64,000 nt of DNA from Mercenaria mercenaria (Eukaryota; Mollusca; Bivalvia; Venerida; Veneridae). Each line of letters starts with the position of its first letter. The stretch's first letter is position 1. Under the pieces are notes generated by a model. It did no database searches. It was given only the letters and a program-made list of their open reading frames with translations, and was not told where the DNA came from. Of the stretch, positions 56,405 through 64,000 are shown in pieces. A program made the translations under genes and the position numbers. The DNA lies in assembly GCF_021730395.1 (NCBI RefSeq), contig NC_069371.1, positions 73,934,001 through 73,998,000 on the forward strand. Reading direction: 5' to 3'.

Positions 56405-57108
56405 ATGGAACAAAAAATAGTATTAAGTTCTGAAAGAGTTAAAAATGATAATAAAAATACTCCAAGTGATTTTACAATCAGATTTAGTCGTTCTTTAATT
56501 TTAGATATAAATAAAACTTATGTTGTCGGTTTGGATAGTATTAACACTATGACTTATTCTTGGCATAATATTAGTGATGAATATGATAATAAAAGAATTC
56601 GTTATAATAATGGTAAGGATTGGAAAGATATTATTTTTACAAATGGTTCTTACAGTTTCACAGACATTAATAATTATATAAGGGAAACATTAATAACCAA
56701 TGATGATTTTAAATTTGATAAATCAGACATTGCTCCAATAAGTTTAGAATTTGATTTAAGTAGTTTTAAGTTTTTTATTTCAATTCATGATAATTTTATG
56801 TTGGATTTAAGAAGTCAAATTTTCATACATTACTGGGATTTGAGAAAAAAGCATTGAGAAATACAGAATGGGGAACTACAACACCAAATATAACTAACTC
56901 TGTGGATACAATTTATATTCATTGTGATCTTATTGATAATTCACTTGTTGATGGTAATTTCAGTGATATTATCTATGCTTTAAGTACTGCAGATTTAACA
57001 AGAGCTTATCCATTTACAAAAGAACCACAAAGAGTTGGATATTCTGAAATTAATAAAAATATTATAAATTCAATAAGAATATATATTACAGACATATTGG
57101 TAGAATAA
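56405..57108 (+). pseudogene. Polinton minor capsid (penton-like) protein, fossil
   Basis: Starts behind ATTATATAA. MEQKIVLSSERV-NTPSDFTIRF and LDSINTMTYSWHNI match the start of the single-jelly-roll minor capsid protein of the family. The gene is broken. In intact relatives it forms the vertices of the capsid. Confidence 0.8.
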
Positions 57109-57176
57109 TTAATTTTAATGGGGTTGAAACAAGTTTACACTAATTTTAAAAGAAATATAAATTTTAGTTTTATATA

Positions 57177-57632
57177 ATGTACAAGAAAGTTTATGATAAA
57201 AATAAAGGAATATTTATTTATGTTGATGCTCACACAGGAGAAGAAAATATACATGGTATACCTGTGGTCTCCGAGGACGCAGTCCTTGGTACAGGTATCT
57301 TTGACACTTTAACGAAATTGTTTTCAAGTGGAGTTGCATCTTCAATTAGCACAGCTGGAAAAAAGGCTCTGGAAACAGCAGGAAAAGCAGCACTTGAAAG
57401 TGGAACAAAAAACGTTGGAACGGAAGTTGGAAATTTAGCTGCTAATAAAATTGTTGAAAAATTTAAAAAGAAACCTGCTCCGGCAGTTGGTGATTTAATT
57501 GTTAAGGAATTACAAGAAAAGAATAAATGTAAAAACAATGAGGAGGAGGAGGATATTAATATAAGATTAAATAGATTATTGTCAGGATCGGGGACGCGTA
57601 AACGTATTAACAGATTAATTTATAAAAAATAA
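57177..57632 (+). CDS. Polinton pVI/core-like protein with amphipathic centre
   Basis: 151 codons, looks whole. It begins MYKKVYDKNKGIFIY, then a stretch of small residues with amphipathic periodicity (IFDTLTKLFSSGVASSISTA) and ends in a basic tail (RKRINRLIYKK). It resembles membrane-active or core proteins placed before the major capsid gene in Polintons. Assignment is by position and composition. Confidence 0.5.
   Translation: MYKKVYDKNKGIFIYVDAHTGEENIHGIPVVSEDAVLGTGIFDTLTKLFSSGVASSISTAGKKALETAGKAALESGTKNVGTEVGNLAANKIVEKFKKKPAPAVGDLIVKELQEKNKCKNNEEEEDINIRLNRLLSGSGTRKRINRLIYKK
57274..57287. repeat. GC-rich mini-hairpin in the pVI-like gene
   Basis: AGGACGCAGTCCT folds into a 5-bp stem with a 3-base loop and matches the GGACGNNAGTCC half of the hairpins at 45788 and 49014. 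It keeps the frame open. Confidence 0.4.
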
Positions 57633-57649
57633 AATAATATATAATATAC

Positions 57650-58923
57650 ATGTTTAGAACAAAACAATATTGTGAAAGATACGAACTAACTCCTATTCAA
57701 TTAGATACAGCCTTAATATCTGTCTTGGGAAATAATGTTAAACAACAAAAAAGTGGGTATCACTTTACAATTAATGATAGAAGTTCATATTTTGATTGGT
57801 TTAATGGTTATTTTGAAGTAAGTTTTAAAGTAAATAAGCTTGCTAATGGTAATAATTAAAGTTGACGGAGATCAAAATTGCTTTAATTAATATGTTAGCT
57901 TCATTAATTGATCAGCTTATAGTAAAACAAAATGGAAAAATTGTATATGATTGTAATAATTTAACAAGGTAATAAATGTAAAGGATTTAGTTGAACTATC
58001 TAAGGATTTTGCAGAAACAACTGGAACAAATGAATTTATTATATTTAGACTTAACGCTAGTGCTGAAAGCAGAAAAGACCAAGCTACATATAATAGTGGT
58101 TTTGCTTCTAGAAAGTTATTAATCCAGGGTGGTAAAGAGGTAAATGCTAAAATTCCACTAAATAATTATTCATTTTTTCAGGGTTTGGAACAAAACATGT
58201 TACCACCAAGCCAAATAAAATAACACTTCAATTAACAAATGATGATGAATTAATTTTAGAGCTAATGCTGCTGATCCAGGTAGGGTAATTGTAACTAGAT
58301 TAATTTTGTGGGTTCCACGTTTAATTTTTAATCCATATGGAATTAATTTAATTTCTGAAAGATATATGAAAGCAACAAGTTGGAAATACCTTCGTGAAAT
58401 GATTTCACAGTCAACTGATACGCAACAGGTTAATACAACTTTTAGAATAACAGCTGGTGTAACAAAACCCGAGCATGTGTTTGTTTATTTACAACGACCT
58501 GATAAAAGTAATTCACAAGAACATAATCCACATTTATTAGATACATTTAAAGCTAATGCTGCAGATAATGATTGTAGGCTGGAATCTTGCCGTCTTGAAG
58601 TTGGTAATGGTGTTTTTTATCCGGAAACGGAAATATACAAGCATATCAAGAATTTATGATGAGTTTCTTAATTATTATTATAAAACAAAATAACAAAACT
58701 ACTGGAAGTCTCTTAAATAGATTTAATTTTCAAAGTTTGTTTGGATATGTTCATTTTAAAATTAGAATTCAAAAAGGAAGGAATGACAGAAGATCCTAAG
58801 CATATCACATTACACTTACGTTTAAATACACTTCCCACTGCAAGATATCGTATTTATGCAATTGTATTATATGCAGAAACAGTTAAAATAAATACTATTG
58901 GAAATGAACTTGTTATTGTGTAA
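57650..58923 (+). pseudogene. Polinton major capsid protein (double jelly-roll), fossil
   Basis: The N-terminal region (ERYELTPIQLDTAL) and later blocks (INLISERYMKATSWKYLREM, LEVGNGVFYPETEI) match the hexon-like capsid protein of this family. It is broken in several places. Confidence 0.85.
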
Positions 58924-58943
58924 ATAAAATATAAATTTCATAT

Positions 58944-59591
58944 ATGATGACATCAAATTATATTGAATATAAAGTTAACCTAACACATGGACAAAAGAAA
59001 AATTTAGCACAAGCTTATAATAATAAAATTCCATATACTTTTAGATTAAAACATGAACAATTACGTGGAAACTTCCCTTTGCTTTTAACAAAAACACAAA
59101 TTAATCAAATTAAAAAAGCTGTTGCAAATAAGAAGGGGTTAGAAATTACAATTTCAAAAAAACAAATGTCCAGTCAAGGTCAAAATGGTGGATTTTTAGG
59201 AGCTTTGGCTGGTTTGTTAGGAAAAACAATTCTTCCAATGGCAGCAAAAATAGCTCCAAAAATATTAGCTCCTCTGGGCATCGGAGCCCTCTCTGGGTTG
59301 GCTAGTACCGGTGTTAGTAAGTTACTTGGGAATGGTATGATTTCGGCAGCTAATGATAAGAGAAATATGATATCGCCATATCTTACACCTAATCAAAGAA
59401 AGCAACTAGTAGGATCTGGAGTGATTAAATTAACACAAAAACAGAGACAAAATGGCGGCTTTTTGGGTATGCTGGCTGCTAGTCTAGGAATACCTTTGAT
59501 TACATCTTTGTTAAGTGGGAAAGGATTACAGATTGATTCCCAGCGGAGGTCGTACAGACGAATTCCTATAGTAAAAAAAAAAAATTTATAA
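58944..59591 (+). CDS. Polinton membrane-active core-like protein
   Basis: 215 codons, looks whole. It contains YIEYKVNLTHGQKKNLAQAY, a region found in many Polinton core-like proteins, then two Gly-rich hydrophobic segments (NGGFLGALAGLLGKTILPMA and NGGFLGMLAASLGIPLITSL) and GIGALSGLASTG. These hydrophobic segments suggest membrane insertion as in adenoviral pVI/pX-type proteins. Located between capsid and protease genes, its usual place. Confidence 0.7.
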   Translation: MMTSNYIEYKVNLTHGQKKNLAQAYNNKIPYTFRLKHEQLRGNFPLLLTKTQINQIKKAVANKKGLEITISKKQMSSQGQNGGFLGALAGLLGKTILPMAAKIAPKILAPLGIGALSGLASTGVSKLLGNGMISAANDKRNMISPYLTPNQRKQLVGSGVIKLTQKQRQNGGFLGMLAASLGIPLITSLLSGKGLQIDSQRRSYRRIPIVKKKNL

Positions 59592-59599
59592 ACAAACCA

Positions 59600-60046
59600 A
59601 TTTCTAACTTTGAAATTGAACAATGGGTTAAAAAATTAAAAATTAAAAATTTTAGGGGTGTATTTAGTAGAAATAATTTACCAAAATCAAAGTTGAATAA
59701 TGAATGTGGAATTATAAATTTGGACGACTCTGTTGGACCTGGAACACATTGGGTTTGTTACTTAAATACTTTGTACTTTGATCAAACCAGAGGTTTTCGG
59801 AAAAGTACTTTGTACTTTGATCCGTTTGGACTTCCTCCGCCGAAGGAGGTAACTGAATATATACCCGGAGTTAAGTATAACAACATACAATATCAAGACA
59901 AAACAAGTACACTTTGTGGTTATTATTGTTTATTTTTCATTAAAATGTTACAAGATGGTATAAATATTTATGATTTATTGTATAGAATACTAAAAGTTAA
60001 CAATCAAAGAGTAAATGAACAAACAATTATAAATTATTTTAATTAA
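59600..60046 (+). CDS. Polinton cysteine protease (adenain/Ulp1 type)
   Basis: The catalytic pattern is visible: His in GTHWVCY, an acidic residue in YFDPFGLPPPKEV and Cys in TLCGYYCLFF. The frame is open upstream of the first start-like codon, so the true N-terminus is uncertain; the span given is approximate. The family cleaves capsid precursors during maturation. A 17-bp direct repeat (59767-59783 and 59806-59822) lies between the His and acidic motifs and keeps the frame open. Confidence 0.85.
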   Translation: MSNFEIEQWVKKLKIKNFRGVFSRNNLPKSKLNNECGIINLDDSVGPGTHWVCYLNTLYFDQTRGFRKSTLYFDPFGLPPPKEVTEYIPGVKYNNIQYQDKTSTLCGYYCLFFIKMLQDGINIYDLLYRILKVNNQRVNEQTIINYFN

Positions 60047-60205
60047 TAAGAACATTTCTTCCGGTTTTTTCTGTTTAATTAATGTGTTTTGATTTGAGTG
60101 GACCTTGGTTTTCATTTTATCCCTCCAACCTTACGTCCATCAAAGATTTTCAGGGTACAAATACGCCGAGTTAGTATTTTAAGACTGGCTGGTTTTGGAT
60201 TTTTA

Positions 60206-60297
60206 AAATTTGAATTGGTCGGTGTTGGATTTTTTAAAAGAAGGTGTCTAATTAAAATTGAAAAAAGTGTTGCCGCACAAACAATTACTATACTACT
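60206..60297. repeat. Polinton right terminal inverted repeat
   Basis: Mirror of 44649-44740 with a handful of mismatches; ends ACTATACTACT at 60297 and is followed by GATATT (60298-60303). Confidence 0.93.
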
Positions 60298-60303
60298 GAT
60301 ATT
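60298..60303. repeat. Polinton target-site duplication, right
   Basis: GATATT, identical to 44643-44648. Confidence 0.93.
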
Positions 60304-60439
60304 GATTTTAGGACAGCTACAGGTGAACATAAAGCAGAATAGAACAGAACAGAGCGTACTTCTATTACGGTGTTTGAACTTCTTCATACAACATTTATTA
60401 ATTAATTTATAATTATAACTACACGTGAACATGATTTTT

Positions 60440-60655
60440 AACTTTGACCTCTAAGAGTGACCTTGTCCTTGGAGCTAGAGGTCTGTGTCTTGTGCATAAC
60501 ACGTCATCTTGTTATGGGGGAAGTTTTTGCCAAGTTATTTCTAAATCCCGTCATGGATGGCAGAGTTATGGACCGGATACGACGTCTGGCTGACGGACCT
60601 ACGGAAGCCTATTTCTACGTCCTTCTTTCTTCTTCAAAAAAGCGGCGACAATAAA
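60440..60655. repeat. Relic of the AGGTCA-containing dispersed repeat
   Basis: Contains TTTGACCTCTAAGAGTGACC followed by TTGTCCTTGGAGCTAGAGGT, the inverted order of the AAGGTCAAGGTCAC-AGAGGTCAAAG arrangement seen at 3780-5350, followed by a GTCTGGCTGACGGACC hairpin-like end. A truncated copy of the same superfamily. Confidence 0.45.
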
Positions 60656-62467
60656 CCAAACATTTGTGAAAATAATTTCGATTCCTGAACTTATCGTCGA
60701 ACTGTTATGTCTGATCAAAACTGACAAACGCAAAGTTAAGTGTTTTTACTTATACAAAGTGTAACTCGAGACACGTGCGGTATCTGGTATTATTAGCTCA
60801 CCTACTGGATGTGCACGCGCACTGATTGTATAACATGTATAATATACTGACTGGACGTTAAGGTTAGGTTTAACGTATGTTTAATAGTGTCCATTGAATC
60901 AGTGTTTTTGTTCAATATGTTTTATAAAGAAATTTTATATTAAGTTTAATATACCTATCCACTTTATAGTTTGAACATTAAGAAATGGCAACAAAATTAC
61001 TGATTTAATTTACGATACTATAGAAAATATTTAGTAAAACTAATGATTGGCAAAAATAAGTTGAAGGAGTTTGAAAAGGAAAGGACTTGATCATCCATCT
61101 CTCCTCCAAAATATTTATATGTATTGACAATGGAAACCCTTTGTCCTTTGTAATACAGTTGAATGGACTTTTAAAAGAAGACACTGCTGTGCCATTATAA
61201 ATGTTAACTGAATATAGTTTTTAATACTTTATTTACAATTGTCAGAGTATATCTTACTAATATCAATTCTGATCATAATTATGGCTTTTACGGCGCAACG
61301 GAACAATTCTGTTCTCAAGAAATGTACAAGCCATGTCATTCCTTAACTCTGTCGTCATCTTGTTTATATATTCTTTCCTTGGAAATAAAATACATCATAA
61401 TATTCGGTGGTTATTCATTTCTATAAAACAAGTACAAACATGCAATCATACAAACAAGACACCGAATAGGAATAGCTACATATATCAATAAAATGAAATT
61501 CTAACACAGTTTAATTCATATTGATATTGTTCATAAAATTTGTTATTTAATACTTTTTTTTCAATGCTTCCCTGTCATTTAAGTATTTTTTTGAAAAATG
61601 CAGTTCCTATTGAATTGGCGAAACCTAGTTGGAAATTGTCATGTTACGAACAATATAGGAATAGACATTTATGTCCCTAGAACGAAGTTCCAATGCAGTT
61701 CACTTTAAAATCAACATTGAGTTGAAAATATGATATAATTCTAATAGTTCTATTTTCATTTTCGGCTATACATTTTGAAATAGGAAATCTAGACTACTTG
61801 CGTTTTGCTGTATCAAATTCCACATAGTTGAATTATTGTCATGTAACAAACAATATAACCAATAGAAATAGCCACGTGCGTCCCTAAAAGGAAATTCCAA
61901 AGCAGCGTATACATACGTGCACTTTTATATTAACTTTGAGTAGAGATTATTGTACCATTTTAATAATTCTATTTCTTGTTTTGTTTTCTTTCAACAAGCA
62001 CTTTTGCGAATTCAATTCTATTTCATTTTGTTTCTGCTGTTACAGTACTGAATTAATTCCACACAGTTGAAAATTATAATATGGTAGCATGAGTTTTCTG
62101 TGTCAGAGTTTTGTCAGTGTATGTATCATCTGTCACAAGCCATTTAATTACAGACGACGCATGATTCGAACCTTAAAACAAGTTTTAAAACCACACAGAA
62201 GAAAGCAAGATGCACAGACTACTTAAATTATTCAATAATTCACATTCGGCTAAAGTCAAATCGGCATATGACTGGAAGCGGTTAATCCATGATTGGTTGT
62301 ATCCAAAACCGAGCAAAACTTGCACGTACATAATTTCATGAATATACTTCATTCCGATATATCAGATGTGCAATTTCAAGTATCATTTTATAGTTACGTC
62401 ACTTTATATATCTTTTCGTTTTCGTATTGCATGGATTTCCTTGTGACACTTCCATACTATAGGCCGT

Positions 62468-62745
62468 AAATTTCTACTGCTTGTTCAGAAGTTTCGTCAA
62501 GGCATTTCTATATGTTTTAGCACATTTTACATCTACGATAATGCTGCAAGCTTGTTTTATTGTTTGAAATAGTCATTAGCCATGGTATCGAGTATAGATG
62601 TGTATTTCTTTAGCAGAGGTTTAGCCATTATGTCATGTAATTTTACTGTTCGCTTAGCAGTTTCATCAAGGAATTTTCAAAGTAAATATTTTGTATATTT
62701 TATACCACTGGTAATGTTTCCTGCGAATTTTATTGTTTAGAACAA
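62468..62745 (-). pseudogene. Degenerate extra copies of the IRG 3' end (copy 2)
   Basis: Two decayed stretches (about 62468-62570 and 62633-62735) with GAAGTTTCGTCAAGGCATTT and GCAGTTTCATCAAGGAATTT, followed by GCACATTTTA/GTATATTTTA blocks. They correspond to the last exon part of the IRG and to the same pair at 17590-17890. Confidence 0.65.
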
Positions 62746-62773
62746 TCATAAAAGATAAAGGGTAAGGGTAGGT

Positions 62774-63949
62774 CTATGTCATGCTTTTCTTTGCTAAACT
62801 TTTTGTCATTATCCCATGTATTTCTATTGCTCGTTCAGCAGTTTCATCAAGACATTTTTGTAAGTAAGATGCACATTTAATGCCAAGCGCAATGTTGCCA
62901 ACTACAGGTATGTAATTTGTCAGATGAAACAGCGACTGCTTCAGGCTTTCATACATAGTTTTATCATGAGAGTACATCTTGGCGTCAACATCTTCTTTAT
63001 CGTCTTCAGAAAGATCACACACTTCACCTCCGACTTTTAAGGATGCTGTATCGACTCTGAACTGTTCGCCGTAAAATTTTATCTCTCCTGAAACAACACT
63101 TGAATCCGAGGCCTTCTTTAACGAACTATTTTCCACACTAGCGATCATTCCAGCAAAGGAAGATATCATTGGGATTCTTTGTTCAAGACGTTTCTTCTTC
63201 TTTTTAATAACTTCCCTTGAGAGGCATGCCAGAGAAAAAACTAAAGCTTCTTGTTTCATCTCAATAGCATCTTGAATTAGTTTTGTGGTTAAAAGTCCAA
63301 AGTCATATGATTGTTTTTTGAAGTTGTCGATAAGATATATATCCTTCACGTCAAATCTTTGTAAGTTTGACTCCATATCTTTTCTTACTTCTTTCAACAG
63401 AGCAGCTTCATTATGTGTTTTCGGATGGGCTTGCTTGTCATTTTGAACATCGCTTTCTATCTTAGTACGTACAAAATAAAACGGTCTATGACATTCGGCC
63501 GCCTGTTGTGCCAGCCAGAGATCTTCTTTCATAAATCTTGAAGCTGTAATGATTATAAACAAGTCGTACGTTTCGAAGTCAACGTCCTTAAGATAGGTTT
63601 CTTGTGGAAACCTTTCAGTGCCCACTCCTGGCAAATCGTATAAACGGAAGTGGTTATTACCAGGGTAAATGTATTCTTGAACCTCATGAGTGCATTCTGT
63701 AACACCTACTTTAGCTGGATTGTGCTCAATATCATCAGCATTTACACCCCTTATAGCATTGATAAAAGAAGACTTTCCGGCTCCAGATCTACCTGTCACG
63801 GCCATTTTGATGTGGACATCTTTCCATTCGTTCAAATTTGTCTGAAAGTGTTCTGCTAGTCCTTGTATTCCCCCTTCATCGTAGTAAGATTTCAATTGTT
63901 TGACCTTTTCCACGAATCCCGAGTACTTGTTATCATCTGTATTTGCCAT
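62774..63949 (-). CDS. Immunity-related GTPase (IRG-like), copy B
   Basis: 391 residues from the ATG at 63949. That start is chosen over an upstream Met in the open frame because a TTTTTTTACAG acceptor precedes it in transcript sense and the sequence aligns there with copy A; the upstream part would be intron. Motifs: P-loop GRSGAGKSS, DLPGVGT, RTKIESD, DNFKKQSYDF, then VVGNIALGIKCASYLQ near the C-terminus. Closely similar to copy A, differing by a shorter acidic insert after the P-loop helix. All GTPase motifs are intact, so likely functional. The 5' exon lies beyond the right edge. Confidence 0.88.
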   Translation of the reverse strand: MANTDDNKYSGFVEKVKQLKSYYDEGGIQGLAEHFQTNLNEWKDVHIKMAVTGRSGAGKSSFINAIRGVNADDIEHNPAKVGVTECTHEVQEYIYPGNNHFRLYDLPGVGTERFPQETYLKDVDFETYDLFIIITASRFMKEDLWLAQQAAECHRPFYFVRTKIESDVQNDKQAHPKTHNEAALLKEVRKDMESNLQRFDVKDIYLIDNFKKQSYDFGLLTTKLIQDAIEMKQEALVFSLACLSREVIKKKKKRLEQRIPMISSFAGMIASVENSSLKKASDSSVVSGEIKFYGEQFRVDTASLKVGGEVCDLSEDDKEDVDAKMYSHDKTMYESLKQSLFHLTNYIPVVGNIALGIKCASYLQKCLDETAERAIEIHGIMTKSLAKKSMT

Positions 63950-64000
63950 GGTCTGTAAAAAAGGTAAAACACTATTCACTAACAAATAATTATATACATT

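Larger units (their letters stand above)
44649..60297. mobile_element. Polinton/Maverick (adintovirus-like) fossil, 15.65 kb
   Basis: Both ends are present: AGTAGTATAGTAATTG at the left and its mirror at the right, flanked by a perfect 6-bp target duplication. Parts in order: PLA2-like gene, integrase, two-helix membrane protein, deoxynucleoside kinase, small HTH-like protein, protein-primed DNA polymerase B, a leftward block (fibre-like genes and packaging ATPase), then rightward virion genes ending in the protease. This is the full core set of the family. Several genes are broken (about a dozen breaks in all), while others look whole. The terminal repeats are roughly 95% identical over about 85 bp, so the insertion is moderately young rather than ancient. 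Confidence 0.95.
60755..64000. repeat. Segmental duplication, copy 2 (runs off window)
   Basis: Homologous to 8790-11054 plus 17221-19130 without the intervening LINE. At 62124-62140 the two flanks are nearly contiguous. It includes the IRG gene at 62774-63949 and its degenerate 3' copies. Confidence 0.85.

Noticed and set aside
63950-63985. Upstream Met extension of IRG copy B
   Set aside because: An acceptor consensus lies between it and the ATG at 63949, and copy A has no such extension; it is intron read-through.

Overview
The window looks like nuclear DNA of a bivalve mollusc, probably a clam. It is AT-rich, genes are sparse, and host genes have GT-AG introns. It carries a tRNA-derived SINE with the bivalve 'Meta' domain, several MITE families, an expanded set of immunity-related GTPases (IRGs) and an HSPA12-type gene; IRG- and HSPA12-type genes are typically amplified in bivalves. 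Species assignment is inference. Layout: 1-1842 is the 3' part of a host gene whose exons read from an HSPA12/HSP70-like ATPase domain into a HECT-like domain. 3711-5881 is a MITE-like element filled with a 157-bp tandem repeat rich in AGGTCA motifs. 8790-11054 plus 17221-19130 is one copy of a segmental duplication that contains an IRG gene on the minus strand. It is split by a nearly intact 6.2-kb LINE (11055-17220). The second copy (about 60755-64000) keeps the empty site, and a third partial copy lies at 43900-44290. 19-35 kb holds MITEs, a foldback element, a 43-bp satellite and diverged duplications. 33.6-37.2 kb is a plus-strand IRG cluster with three 5' fragments and one almost complete copy bearing a one-base frameshift, followed by a 27-bp minisatellite. 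38-44 kb is repeat-rich, with a SINE that has perfect 17-bp target duplications. 44649-60297 is a Polinton/Maverick (adintovirus-like) fossil with both terminal inverted repeats and a perfect 6-bp target duplication. It is broken in several genes, with roughly a dozen breaks overall. The Polinton carries an integrase, protein-primed DNA polymerase B, packaging ATPase, protease, major and minor capsid genes and membrane-active core-like proteins. It also carries a parvovirus-like phospholipase A2 domain, a deoxynucleoside kinase and a leftward block of fibre-like coiled-coil genes. Nearly all its start codons sit directly behind a TATATAA-like box, and several short GC-rich hairpins are scattered through it. 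The host genes form no operon. The main story is a recently reshuffled IRG locus in which duplication, LINE and Polinton insertion and MITE bursts can be ordered in time, because one duplicate acts as the empty-site control for the other.
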